A stretch of DNA of 64,000 nucleotides. It comes from Tissierella sp. Yu-01 (GTDB lineage Bacteria > Bacillota > Clostridia > Tissierellales > Tissierellaceae). This document shows, piece after piece, positions 8,401 through 17,208 of this stretch. Every line of letters starts with the position of its first letter. The stretch's first letter is position 1. A program made the position numbers and the translations under genes. A model generated the notes under the pieces. The model had not been told where the DNA came from, did no database searches, and was given only the letters and a program-made list of their open reading frames with translations. The DNA lies in assembly GCF_029537395.1 (NCBI RefSeq), contig NZ_CP120677.1, positions 1,364,001 through 1,428,000 of the forward strand, written 5' to 3'.

Positions 8401-8475
8401 AAGCCGAAGGAACATTTTCGTCATTCTGATACGAAGATTCTTCTTATTTCTCAGAATGACGACTTCCCTTGGCTT
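8401..8475. repeat. Long imperfect inverted repeat between convergent genes
   Basis: AAGCCGAAGGAA at 8401 pairs with the TTCCCTTGGCTT end, and inside it CGTCATTCTGA pairs with TCAGAATGACG, leaving a short A/T-rich loop with internal GAAGAATCTTC-like complementarity. It fills the gap between pepT and a convergent aminotransferase. It may be a bidirectional terminator or a dispersed miniature repeat; no second copy was seen in the window. Confidence 0.6.
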
Positions 8476-8478
8476 ATT

Positions 8479-9321
8479 TTATTTCCAGTAGTTCTTATTC
8501 TGTTCTACATATTCTTTAACCATTTTATTAAATCCATCAATCAATTCAATAATTACCCTATTATTAACTGAGTTCAGTTCTATATCTTCTATTTTGGATA
8601 TCGGAAGGATATTGACTCCAGTACCTGCCATAAAAGCACCATCTAGTTTTTTCAAGTCATCTACATGGATGCTTTCTTCGATAATTTCTATATTAAATTC
8701 CTCTGCTAATTTGAAAATGTGTTTTCTGGTAATACCTAATAGCACCTCATCACTTGGAGCGGTGTACAGCTTTTCACCTTTTACAAAGAATATGTTAGAT
8801 CTACTACCTTCTGGTATAAGTCCACGTTTATTTAATAATAATGCTTCAAATGCCCCTCTTTCTTCCATTTTATTTGCTACATCTTCTTTAAAAGAGGATA
8901 CTAATATCTTTGCATTAGGATTATTTCTTTCATATTCATAGAGTATTGTTTTAATACCATTTTCGTAATATTCCTTTGGTGGATAAAAAGTTTCTACACT
9001 ATATACTAAAAATACACTACCTATTTCATCTGCTTCGCCTGATAAAAGTTTTATATTTGAATTTTGAATTTCATTATGCAATATGGTATCCCTTATTGCA
9101 ATTCTAATCTCATTTTCATCTAAAATAGGATTATGTTCAATCAACTTTGCTGATCTAAACATTCTTTCTAAATGGTTTTCCAAAAATAAAGGCACTCCGT
9201 CTGCAACTCTAATAACTTCATAAATTGGTGGCCTGGTAATACTTTCAAAAATATTATCTTTTTTGACATATTCAATTACACCATTTACGCAATAAAAGTC
9301 ATTTACAGCCTCTAATCTCAA
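8479..9321 (-). CDS. Class IV (fold-type IV) PLP aminotransferase / aminodeoxychorismate lyase-like
   Basis: 280 aa with the PLP fold-type IV layout: IYEVIRVADGVPLFLENHLERM (N-terminal Arg/His region, shortened in this family), the expected PLP-lysine region SSFKEDVANKMEERGAFEAL, LIPEGSRSNIFFVKG with the phosphate-contact EGSRSN motif, and EVLLGITRKHIF. This group holds branched-chain and D-amino-acid aminotransferases and PabC. Sequence alone does not choose between them; no pabA/pabB neighbour is present. The start is TTG with a GGGGG-rich ribosome binding site. It ends at the inverted repeat shared with pepT. Confidence 0.82.
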   Translation of the reverse strand: MRLEAVNDFYCVNGVIEYVKKDNIFESITRPPIYEVIRVADGVPLFLENHLERMFRSAKLIEHNPILDENEIRIAIRDTILHNEIQNSNIKLLSGEADEIGSVFLVYSVETFYPPKEYYENGIKTILYEYERNNPNAKILVSSFKEDVANKMEERGAFEALLLNKRGLIPEGSRSNIFFVKGEKLYTAPSDEVLLGITRKHIFKLAEEFNIEIIEESIHVDDLKKLDGAFMAGTGVNILPISKIEDIELNSVNNRVIIELIDGFNKMVKEYVEQNKNYWK

Positions 9322-9338
9322 TTAAGTTTCCCCCTTAC

Positions 9339-10283
9339 CTATTCTAAAGCTTTAATATTTTCAATTACAATGTCTTTTTTTATCATAAAAAGCATTCTGC
9401 TATTTTCCGCTAAGCTATCTTTAAAATCAGATACAGATAAAGTAATTTTTTCTACATTTTCTTTTTCTTTTTCATCTGTTAACTTTAATCTAATCTTATT
9501 GATATTCTCTTCTCTATTGCTTAAAGCATTGGCAGCACCTTCTAAATCACCAAGTAACGCTCTAGTATAACCCTGATATGCAGCATACTTAAGCAAAGAC
9601 AAATCTCCCCCTATATCATCTAAATATAAATCATAAAAAGGTTTTAAATTTGACAAAGATTGACTTGTGTAGTCATAGATTTCAATAATGTTCTTTGCTT
9701 CAATTGCCTTTGTCATTTTGTTAAATGAAGTTTCAAAGTTATCTCCTGCTTCTTTTGTTGCACCCTTTTTTTGCCCTTCTGCCTCAAAAGAATTCCAATG
9801 AGGATGTATTTCATCCAGTTTCTTTTGAATTTCTTCCCATTTGCTTTTTATTTGCTCATTTTTCTTTTCATCAGGAGTTTGCTTTTGCTGTTCTTGCCCT
9901 TGCTGTCCTTGCTGTCCTTGTTGGTCTTGTTGCCCTCCACCTTGGCTTTGCTGTCCCCCTTGACCTTGGCCTTCTTGTCCTCCACCATCGGAACTTTGTT
10001 TTTCCTGATTACCACCCTGTCCTCCACCTGGAGGTTGTTCTTCACCAGGTTTTTCTTGTTTCTTCTCCCCATCTTCAGAGAGTGGAATGTCTAAGGATAG
10101 TCTTTCTATATCACTCAAAGATTTTAGTATATCATCCATCCCGCTGCTAAGATCCTTTAAACTATCAGGAGCTTTGTCTTTAGATTTAATCTCTTGTTGT
10201 TGCCCTTTTTCTTCGCCACCACCACATCCAAATAATACTAATAATAGTATAGCATAAATTATAATTAATTTACTTTTTTTCAA
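9339..10283 (-). CDS. Lipoprotein with Gly/Gln-rich low-complexity region
   Basis: 314 aa, starting at TTG 10281-10283 behind AGAGGTGA. A basic N-terminus (KKSK), hydrophobic helix and lipobox LFGC mark a lipoprotein. Residues of roughly 70-150 are almost entirely Gly, Gln, Glu, Lys and Ser in short GQQGQQ-like units, followed by an alpha-helical C-terminal half (SKWEEIQKKLDEIHPHWNSF and on) with TPR-like periodicity. No enzyme motif is seen. The repeat region could be a flexible cell-wall-spanning spacer. Its ribosome binding site and start codon lie in a hairpin (10281-10325), suggesting weak or controlled translation. Function unknown. Confidence 0.75.
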   Translation of the reverse strand: MKKSKLIIIYAILLLVLFGCGGGEEKGQQQEIKSKDKAPDSLKDLSSGMDDILKSLSDIERLSLDIPLSEDGEKKQEKPGEEQPPGGGQGGNQEKQSSDGGGQEGQGQGGQQSQGGGQQDQQGQQGQQGQEQQKQTPDEKKNEQIKSKWEEIQKKLDEIHPHWNSFEAEGQKKGATKEAGDNFETSFNKMTKAIEAKNIIEIYDYTSQSLSNLKPFYDLYLDDIGGDLSLLKYAAYQGYTRALLGDLEGAANALSNREENINKIRLKLTDEKEKENVEKITLSVSDFKDSLAENSRMLFMIKKDIVIENIKALE

Positions 10284-10325
10284 AAAAATCACCTCTAGAA
10301 TAGTGTATCCAAGGTGATTTTTTTT
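10281..10325 (-). terminator. Terminator hairpin that overlaps the lipoprotein's ribosome binding site
   Basis: A 13-bp perfect stem joins 10282-10294 and 10312-10324 (ATCACCT / AGGTGAT plus A-T pairs) with a 17-nt loop. Read on the minus strand the 3' arm is AGGTGATTTTTTTG, which serves as terminator T-run for the upstream cardiolipin synthase gene, as ribosome binding site and as the TTG start of the next gene. Confidence 0.7.
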
Positions 10326-10333
10326 ATTTATTA

Positions 10334-11791
10334 TCATAATATTGGTGATAGTAATCTTGATATGGATTCCTTTATCTTAACCACCCTAGGTCTTTTACTG
10401 TATTCTTCCAAGGTTATTTCTTTGCAATCCAATAAGTCCTTATTAAATTGTTCTGTAAGCTTTAAATTTATCATATCATCATAGATAAAAGCATTTACCT
10501 CAAAATTTAATTTAAAACTTCTAATATCTAGATTTGCTGTACCAACTGATGATACAAATTCATCCATGATAAAGACCTTAGAATGGAGAAACCCTTTTTC
10601 ATAAGTATAAAACTTTACACCAGCTTGTAAAAGCTCGCCTATATAACTTAGACTAGCCCAATAAACAAATAGATGATCTGGCTTATTTGGAATCATAACT
10701 TTAACATCAACTCCAGACAAACCAGCAGTTCTTAAGGCCTCAAACATACTATCATCTGGTATAAAGTATGGAGTTTGAATATATACTTTTTCTCTTGCAT
10801 TGGTGACCATTTTTAAGTATCCATCCTTAATGCTAGGCCACTTAGAGTCAGGTCCACTGGATACTATCTGTATTCCAACTGTATTATCTACATTATCTTC
10901 CACAAGATAACTCTGACAACTGCCTACTCCTTTATTAGTAGCAAATCGCCAATCTAAGAAGAACCTCCACTGTAAAGAACTTATAGCAGACCCCATTATC
11001 TTAATATGAGTATCACGCCAGTATCCAAACTTCTTCTTTAAGCCAATATATTCATTACCTACGTTAAATCCTCCCAAATAAGCTTCTTTACCGTCAATAA
11101 TTGTAATTTTTCTATGGTTTCTATAATTTATTCTAATATTAAATAAAGGTACTAATGGTGGCATGAATATCCCGACTTCTCCACCAGCCTCCCTTAAGGG
11201 TTTTAAAAAACCTTTAGTCAATGTTCTACCACCCATACCATCAACTAATAATTTAACTTCTAAGCCTTCATTTGCTTTCTCAGTTAATGCATCTAATATC
11301 TTTTTACCTAAATCATCTTTTTTAAAAATATAATACTCCATATGAATAAAGCTTTTAGCTTCTTTTATACTCTTTAATAATTCATCGAACTTTTCCTCAC
11401 CTGAGAAAAATAGCTCTACGCTATTGTCTTGTGTAAAATATGATTTACTACTCATAAGATGCATCTTAATTAAATCTTCATAATAAATAAAATTAGGATC
11501 CTTATACAAAAATTCGTCTCTTTCGAGTACTTTCTTTTGTCCTTCCGCAATAATTTCAAAGCAGTTATCCTCTTCTTCTTTTGTCTTAAATAATCTTTGT
11601 TTTGATAAATCCTGACCTAGAAAAAGATAAAAAATAAATCCTATACCTGGTAAGAAAACAAGAACCATTAGCCATAGCCATGTGGTCGTAGGGTTTCTTC
11701 GCTCAAAAAACACAAGTAATATGGCGAATATGATATTGATCCATATTAAATTGCTATATACCCACATATAACCTTTAATTATGGCTTCCAT
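10334..11791 (-). CDS. cls: Cardiolipin synthase (phospholipase D superfamily)
   Basis: 485 aa. Two N-terminal membrane segments (residues about 8-60) are followed by two phospholipase D catalytic repeats: NHRKITIIDGKEAYLGGFNV and HSKVFIMDEFVSSVGTANLD, both HxKx4D motifs. The enzyme transfers a phosphatidyl group between two phosphatidylglycerol molecules to make cardiolipin at the membrane. Length and layout match the bacterial ClsA type. It is followed by the lipoprotein after a hairpin that spans the junction. The start ATG has AGGAGGG upstream. Confidence 0.93.
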   Translation of the reverse strand: MEAIIKGYMWVYSNLIWINIIFAILLVFFERRNPTTTWLWLMVLVFLPGIGFIFYLFLGQDLSKQRLFKTKEEEDNCFEIIAEGQKKVLERDEFLYKDPNFIYYEDLIKMHLMSSKSYFTQDNSVELFFSGEEKFDELLKSIKEAKSFIHMEYYIFKKDDLGKKILDALTEKANEGLEVKLLVDGMGGRTLTKGFLKPLREAGGEVGIFMPPLVPLFNIRINYRNHRKITIIDGKEAYLGGFNVGNEYIGLKKKFGYWRDTHIKIMGSAISSLQWRFFLDWRFATNKGVGSCQSYLVEDNVDNTVGIQIVSSGPDSKWPSIKDGYLKMVTNAREKVYIQTPYFIPDDSMFEALRTAGLSGVDVKVMIPNKPDHLFVYWASLSYIGELLQAGVKFYTYEKGFLHSKVFIMDEFVSSVGTANLDIRSFKLNFEVNAFIYDDMINLKLTEQFNKDLLDCKEITLEEYSKRPRVVKIKESISRLLSPIL

Positions 11792-11807
11792 GAAACCCTC
11801 CTAACAA

Positions 11808-13634
11808 TTATTTATTCTTCTTAGATTTATATCTCATACTTGCATTAAGTATTCTCTTCCTTATTCTATAAGTTAAAGGTGTAACTTCAATAAGTTCATC
11901 ATCCTCAATAAATTCTAATGCCTCTTCAAGTGACATTATCTTTGGAGGAGATAGTTTTAATGCATCATCAGAACCAGATGCTCTTACATTGGATTGAGCC
12001 TTCTTTTTAGTAACATTAACTTCAATATCCTGTCCCTTTGGGTTTGATCCTATGACCATACCATCATAAACTTGTACTCCAGCTCCAATAAATAAGGTAC
12101 CTCTCTCTTGAGCAGCATGTAATCCATATGTTGTAGTTTCTCCTGTTTCAAATGCTATTAGAGAACCATCCTTTCTTGTTGGAATATCACCTTTATATGG
12201 TGCGTATCCATCAAAAATAGAATTCATAATTCCGTTGCCCTTTGTATCAGTAAGAAATTCCTGTCTATATCCGATTAATCCTCTAGCTGGAATGGAGAAT
12301 ATTACTCTAGCATATCCACTAGTTGCTTCTGACATACTTACAAGTTCTCCCTTCCTTTGACCTAACTTATCAATAACAGTTCCTATGAATTCAGTAGAAA
12401 CGTCAATCGTTACTTTTTCGATAGGTTCTAACTTTTTGCCATCCTCATAGATATACAAGACCTCTGGCTTTGATATTTGGAACTCATAGCCTTCTCTTCT
12501 CATATTTTCAATTAATACTGATAAGTGTAGTTCTCCCCTACCTGAAACTTTAAACGCATCTGTTAAATCAGTATCTTCTACTCTTAAGGACACATCTGTT
12601 TGAAGCTCTCTATATAGCCTACTCCTTAATTGTCTAGATGTTACAAATTTTCCTTCCCTTCCTGCAAATGGACTGTTATTTACCGAAAACGTCATTGCAA
12701 GTGTAGGCTCAGATATTTTTACAAAAGGAAGTGCCTCTGGATTTTCAACTGGGCAGATTGTATCGCCTATATGAATGTTTTCAATTCCAGTAATGGCAAT
12801 AATACTTCCTATAGTTGCTTCTTCAACTTCAACCCTGTTTAAACCTTGGAACTCATATACTTTACTTATTTTAACTTTTTCTTGTTTTTCAGGGTCTAAT
12901 TTATTAACTATTACCCCTTCTTGTCCAGATTTAATCGTACCTCTCTCTATCTTACCCACGCCTATTCTACCTACATAGTCGTTATAATCAATAGTTGATA
13001 TAAGAACTTGTAGCGGTTCATCTTTATCTCCTTCAGGAGCTGGTGTATATTCCAATATAGTTTCAAATAATGGCTCCATAGAATCAGATTCTTGACCTAG
13101 TTCCAAACTAGCCTTTCCTTCTTTGGCTGATGCATATACAAATGGACACTCTAATTGTTCTTCATTCGCACCTAATTCAATAAACAAATCCAGTATCTCA
13201 TCTATAACTTCTTCTGGTCTTGCTTCTGGTCTGTCAATTTTATTGATAGTTACTATTACTGGCAATTCTAAGTCTAATGCCTTTTTTAGTACAAACTTAG
13301 TCTGAGGCATTGGACCTTCAAAAGCATCTACTAATAAAACAACTCCATTTACCATCTTTAAAACACGTTCTACTTCTCCACCAAAGTCAGCATGGCCTGG
13401 TGTATCTATTATATTAATTTTTGTATCTTTATAAATAACGGCAGTATTCTTGGAAAGTATAGTTATTCCGCGTTCCTTCTCTATGTCATTTGAATCCATA
13501 ACTCTTTCTTCTACTACCTGATTAGCTCTAAAAATACCTGATTGCTTTAATAGACTATCTACTAATGTAGTCTTACCATGGTCAACATGGGCTATTATAG
13601 CAATATTTCTTACGTCATTTCTTTTTATATTCAT
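11808..13634 (-). CDS. typA: Ribosome-associated translational GTPase TypA/BipA
   Basis: 608 aa with EF-G-like domains. GTPase motifs are [14 protein letters not shown] (G1), RGITI (G2), [16 protein letters not shown] (G3) and TINKIDRP (G4). The C-terminal BipA-specific region ([17 protein letters not shown] and [15 protein letters not shown]) is complete. It binds the ribosome in a GTP-dependent way and is linked to 50S assembly and stress growth. Full length, apparently single-gene transcription unit. Confidence 0.97.
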   Translation of the reverse strand: MNIKRNDVRNIAIIAHVDHGKTTLVDSLLKQSGIFRANQVVEERVMDSNDIEKERGITILSKNTAVIYKDTKINIIDTPGHADFGGEVERVLKMVNGVVLLVDAFEGPMPQTKFVLKKALDLELPVIVTINKIDRPEARPEEVIDEILDLFIELGANEEQLECPFVYASAKEGKASLELGQESDSMEPLFETILEYTPAPEGDKDEPLQVLISTIDYNDYVGRIGVGKIERGTIKSGQEGVIVNKLDPEKQEKVKISKVYEFQGLNRVEVEEATIGSIIAITGIENIHIGDTICPVENPEALPFVKISEPTLAMTFSVNNSPFAGREGKFVTSRQLRSRLYRELQTDVSLRVEDTDLTDAFKVSGRGELHLSVLIENMRREGYEFQISKPEVLYIYEDGKKLEPIEKVTIDVSTEFIGTVIDKLGQRKGELVSMSEATSGYARVIFSIPARGLIGYRQEFLTDTKGNGIMNSIFDGYAPYKGDIPTRKDGSLIAFETGETTTYGLHAAQERGTLFIGAGVQVYDGMVIGSNPKGQDIEVNVTKKKAQSNVRASGSDDALKLSPPKIMSLEEALEFIEDDELIEVTPLTYRIRKRILNASMRYKSKKNK

Positions 13635-13714
13635 ATTACATATCCCTTCTTCTTTTAAATTACCTCAACTTTTCTATTCTATCATACTTTCCCCATATTA
13701 CAAAATAAATATTA

Positions 13715-13737
13715 AAGGTGGTCAAATTGACCACCTT
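13715..13737 (-). terminator. Hairpin at the end of the YcdB-like gene
   Basis: An 11-bp perfect stem AAGGTGGTCAA / TTGACCACCTT with a 1-nt centre covers the stop codon. The downstream T tract on the minus strand is interrupted (TAATATTTATTTTG), so termination may be modest. Confidence 0.55.
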
Positions 13738-15832
13738 AATTAAACATATAATTGTATATAATACTTGCTGCATCCTCTCTACTTAACTCTATCTTAGGCT
13801 TTATATTCCCGGTGCCATCTCCATTAATTATACCCAATCCGTAGGCTATATTTATATATCCTCTGAAAGTAGAATTTATCTCCTGACTATCATCAAATAA
13901 ATCTGTATATATATTAGAAATATCTGCTACCTTGTCATAATTCATTGCTCTTATAATAAACTTTACAGCCTCTTCCTTTGTGACTACTTTTTCAGGAGAC
14001 TTTTCTCCATCTCTAATTATTCTAGTATTTGATAACTCCTCATATATTTTATCGATATCCTCTTCAGTTTCAGTTCTATAACTATACTGGGATTTAAACA
14101 GGAGATATATAAAATCTCTTTGCTTAATCTTATCCTTTGGTTTAAAATCAGTAGAATTAAATCCAACCCCATATTCCCATAATGTTCTAATTTTATCTTT
14201 AGCGTAGGAATCATCTATATCTGTATATTCTATATCTTTTTTATTCTTATATGGCTCTCCAGAATAATCCAGTAGTTCACCAGTAAGAGCATCTATGTTC
14301 ATTGGTATTTCTTGATTGACTGCATAAACTAGTTTAACTTCCTTATTTTCATCCTCAGGTCTTTCATAATCATAAATAGTGGCATATTTTAATTCATAGC
14401 CTATATCATTAAATAATACTTCGTATGCCTTGTCTAAACCTTTCAATTCACCTACAGGTGGCAACTGTCCGTTAAACCAATCAAAGTTATAAGAAGTTAT
14501 ATCTTTATTTACTGTATCAACTGTTACTGAAATAGAATCTGACTCTACATAAATATCATCTACTTTTCTAATAAACCTAAAATGATATGATAATTGACCA
14601 TCTTTTAAATTCTCTTCTATTAGCTCTAGTTCATTTGCTTTATTTGGCTGTATCTTATTTATATAATTTTTAGCCAATTCAAGAGCCTCATCCTTATTAA
14701 TGGATGCCTTATTTTTTGAATCATAGTTATCGTATTTATAGAAACTAATAAGCTCAGATGTTTTTGCATTTAATGAAATATTTACATTTAAGCCGTTATT
14801 ATCATCGTTCTTTTCAATAAAGTATAAGGACCATTGGTATTCACCAGGATTCTTATGGCTTGAATAAAGATTCTTGCTTTGTAGTATATGGTCAGAACCA
14901 AGGTCTAAGATATTCCTAGCTTCTTTTTCAATTATACCTATGTCAATAATTCCGCTAAGTTTCTCTACTTCAGCTCTTTCTTCAGGTGTTATGTTGGAAC
15001 CTTCTCCTGCCACACTATCCATTGATTTTTCATTTTCATATATTGGACCATAGTGACCAAGAGCAATAGCTTCCCCAGTTAAAGCATCGATGGCTTTATT
15101 GCTATCCAAAAGTGAATATGCTAAATAATAACTAAAATCTTGATTTTCATCCATAATTCTATGAGTTCTGTATGTAGTTTTATACATCAAATCTAATCCT
15201 ATATTATCTCTGTAAGCTTGTTTCCCTTCATCCATGGAAATAACATCATCTGGTCTTGGAAAATGAATTTCTCTATCCCAATTAGTATGATAATTATTAA
15301 CCTCGCCTGTGAACTTGTTAACATTAATACTAACCGTATTATCTGGATAAGGAACACCATTAACATTTCTTATAAAAGAAAATCCATAATCAATATCGTT
15401 GGATCTAATTGGATTTCTGTTCTCTTTAAGCCTTAACTCTTTGTAAACGTTACTATCAATCTTGCCAATGAATTCCTTAGCTAGTTTCAAAGCTTCATCT
15501 CTTGTATAGTTAGGTAGTTTTGTTTCTGGTTCAACATAATTAGGATTATACTTGGAGTAGGATATTATATTTCCAGATGAATCCGTTGTAATATTTATTG
15601 TGTCCAATTTAGAATTTGAATCTGACCAATTTAAATAGAAATAAAAAGAATTTCCCCTAGAGTTTACATGGGAATTAAAGGTATCATATTCATTTGAAAT
15701 GTCAAATAAATCTTTAACCTTTAATATTACCGTCTCAAGGTTTTTGTCAATGGCTGAATCCCCATATACCCCTATTGGCATTGTAGTTAATAAAACTAAC
15801 GCTGCAATACAAATTATAAAACTTTTTCTCAT
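13736..15832 (-). CDS. Secreted YcdB/YcdC-repeat protein with SLH-like C-terminus
   Basis: 698 aa with a signal peptide (KSFIICIAALVLLTTMPIGV then GDSA). Two PepSY-like YcdB/YcdC units follow, each with the pattern TRDEALKLAKEFIGKI / NKDEALELAKNYINKI, a DALTGE turn (EAIALG; ELLDYSG) and a Pro-rich link. The last 150 residues resemble S-layer homology repeats (INIAYGLGIINGDGTGNIKPKIELSREDAA), which would fix the protein to the cell wall. The family is common in sporulating clostridia; the substrate is unknown. The start is behind a GGGGGG-rich ribosome binding site. Confidence 0.82.
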   Translation of the reverse strand: MRKSFIICIAALVLLTTMPIGVYGDSAIDKNLETVILKVKDLFDISNEYDTFNSHVNSRGNSFYFYLNWSDSNSKLDTINITTDSSGNIISYSKYNPNYVEPETKLPNYTRDEALKLAKEFIGKIDSNVYKELRLKENRNPIRSNDIDYGFSFIRNVNGVPYPDNTVSINVNKFTGEVNNYHTNWDREIHFPRPDDVISMDEGKQAYRDNIGLDLMYKTTYRTHRIMDENQDFSYYLAYSLLDSNKAIDALTGEAIALGHYGPIYENEKSMDSVAGEGSNITPEERAEVEKLSGIIDIGIIEKEARNILDLGSDHILQSKNLYSSHKNPGEYQWSLYFIEKNDDNNGLNVNISLNAKTSELISFYKYDNYDSKNKASINKDEALELAKNYINKIQPNKANELELIEENLKDGQLSYHFRFIRKVDDIYVESDSISVTVDTVNKDITSYNFDWFNGQLPPVGELKGLDKAYEVLFNDIGYELKYATIYDYERPEDENKEVKLVYAVNQEIPMNIDALTGELLDYSGEPYKNKKDIEYTDIDDSYAKDKIRTLWEYGVGFNSTDFKPKDKIKQRDFIYLLFKSQYSYRTETEEDIDKIYEELSNTRIIRDGEKSPEKVVTKEEAVKFIIRAMNYDKVADISNIYTDLFDDSQEINSTFRGYINIAYGLGIINGDGTGNIKPKIELSREDAASIIYNYMFN

Positions 15833-15842
15833 TGTACCCCCC

Positions 15843-16247
15843 CTAAATGATTTTCTTTACTGAAATCACCCTATTCTTCTCAACATGAAACTCATCAGAT
15901 AGTCCATTTACTAATACTAAACCTCTTCCCCATGTTTTTAAATCTTTAGGATCATAGGAGCAAAGATCGAAATCTATTCCTTTACCTTCATCTTCAACTT
16001 CAATCCTCAATTTGTTGTCTACCATTTCTATAGTTAAGCTAACACATTTTGATAACATACATTGATTCCCATGAAGTGCTCCATTTACAATAAGTTCATT
16101 TAATATTAATCTTATATCAAACATAGTGTCTTTATCTCTTATATAAATTTCCAAGTTACTTAATATTTTATCTATAAAGTTCTTAATTGTATTCAAATCA
16201 CTACATACGGTACCTTTGTACATATATACCATGTCGATCACATCCAA
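15843..16247 (-). CDS. Anti-sigma-factor-like ATP-binding protein (HATPase_c_2)
   Basis: 134 aa with the Bergerat ATP fold of SpoIIAB/RsbW-type kinases: LILNELIVNGALHGN (N box), VEDEGKGIDF (G1) and WGRGLVLVNGLSDEF (G2). Such proteins phosphorylate or bind an anti-sigma-factor antagonist and hold a sigma factor. No partner antagonist or sigma gene is adjacent, so it is an orphan. The start is uncertain: TTG at 16247, or ATG at 16232 preceded by GGATGTGAT. Confidence 0.75.
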   Translation of the reverse strand: MDVIDMVYMYKGTVCSDLNTIKNFIDKILSNLEIYIRDKDTMFDIRLILNELIVNGALHGNQCMLSKCVSLTIEMVDNKLRIEVEDEGKGIDFDLCSYDPKDLKTWGRGLVLVNGLSDEFHVEKNRVISVKKII

Positions 16248-16429
16248 TGCTATTTGTTATTATGATTTTACCCACTATATTATACTATTAATCTTTATAT
16301 ATTGAAAACTTATATCAAATGATTTATTAATATCAAATACCAAAAATATCTAAATAATAATATTTTAGAGGTTTGAATACTATATAATTGGGTAAAATTA
16401 TGATAGTTAAATATGAAAGGAGAATGTTT

Positions 16430-16588
16430 ATGGACAAATATGTATGCGATCCATGTGGATATGTTTATGACCCAGCTGAGGGAGACCCAGATGGAGACAT
16501 AGCTCCAGGTACAGCTTTTGAAGATCTTCCTGAAGATTGGGTATGCCCTGTGTGTGGTGCTGACAAGGATCAATTTTCTAAACTTTAG
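16430..16588 (+). CDS. Rubredoxin
   Basis: A 52-aa redox protein with one iron held by four cysteines in [10 protein letters not shown] and CPVCGADK, the invariant rubredoxin pattern, with the conserved [20 protein letters not shown] centre. It shuttles electrons in the cytosol, typically to rubrerythrin or superoxide reductase in anaerobes. A rubrerythrin is encoded at 46342-46887. The ATG at 16430 is chosen because GAAAGGAG lies just upstream. Confidence 0.96.
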   Translation: MDKYVCDPCGYVYDPAEGDPDGDIAPGTAFEDLPEDWVCPVCGADKDQFSKL

Positions 16589-16593
16589 TACAT

Positions 16594-16623
16594 AAAGACC
16601 AGTGATTACTGGTCTTTTGTTTT
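16594..16623. terminator. Bidirectional terminator between rubredoxin and engB
   Basis: Ten-bp stem AAAGACCAGT / ACTGGTCTTT with a GATT loop, followed by TTTTGTTTTTT on the plus strand. The convergent engB stop codon lies in the loop. Confidence 0.85.
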
Positions 16624-17208
16624 TTCTAAAATTATTGGATTAAATTCCTTCCATACCTTATCCACATTAATTTTCTTTTCAGATGAAAAAGGTATTATAA
16701 GATTTATATCCTTTATTTCCAGCTTCTCGCGAATTATTTTAATATTCTTTTGCCAATTTGCCTTAGTTATCTTATCAGCCTTTGTAGCTATTACCAATCC
16801 TTTATATCCAAATGATTTAATCCAGTCATACATCATTTTATCTAAACTTGTCGGCTCATGTCTCATATCTACGACCAATACAACTTCCCTTAAGTTGTCA
16901 CGTGAGGTTAGATAAGTATCTATAAATTGAGCCCATTTCTTTCTTTCCTCCATAGATACTTGCGCATAACCATACCCTGGTAAGTCTACAAACCTAAAGG
17001 AATCGTTTATTATGTAAAAGTTTATCGTCCTTGTCTTACCAGGTTTACCACTTGTCCTTGCTAAGTTTGCCCTGTTTATCATAGCGTTGATAAAAGAAGA
17101 TTTACCCACATTTGACCTACCAGCAAATGCTATCTCTGGTAGGTCATCATTAGGATATTGTTTAGGTAGCGCTGCAATTGCATGAAGGTCTGACTTAATG
17201 ATCTTCAT
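16606..17208 (-). CDS. engB: Ribosome biogenesis GTPase EngB/YsxC
   Basis: A 200-aa GTPase for late 50S ribosomal subunit assembly. Motifs: [14 protein letters not shown] (G1), RTINFY (G2), [11 protein letters not shown] (G3), ATKADKI (G4) and FSSEKK (G5). Its start overlaps the end of lon by 14 bp, a conserved lon-engB pairing in Firmicutes implying translational coupling. Confidence 0.96.
   Translation of the reverse strand: MKIIKSDLHAIAALPKQYPNDDLPEIAFAGRSNVGKSSFINAMINRANLARTSGKPGKTRTINFYIINDSFRFVDLPGYGYAQVSMEERKKWAQFIDTYLTSRDNLREVVLVVDMRHEPTSLDKMMYDWIKSFGYKGLVIATKADKITKANWQKNIKIIREKLEIKDINLIIPFSSEKKINVDKVWKEFNPIILEKTKDQ

Noticed and set aside
9895-9970. Possible CRISPR or direct-repeat array (CTTGCTGTC-like units)
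   Set aside because: Units are short, uneven and in frame with Gln/Gly codons of the lipoprotein. No regular repeat-spacer structure was found anywhere in the window.
9725-10150. Plus-strand frames over the Gly/Gln-rich region
   Set aside because: Antisense to the lipoprotein's repeat tract; translations are only Leu/Val/His or Leu/Phe repeats with no start signal.
16310-16573. Minus-strand frame of 87 codons opposite rubredoxin
   Set aside because: Fully antisense to the clear rubredoxin gene; no ribosome binding site or motif.
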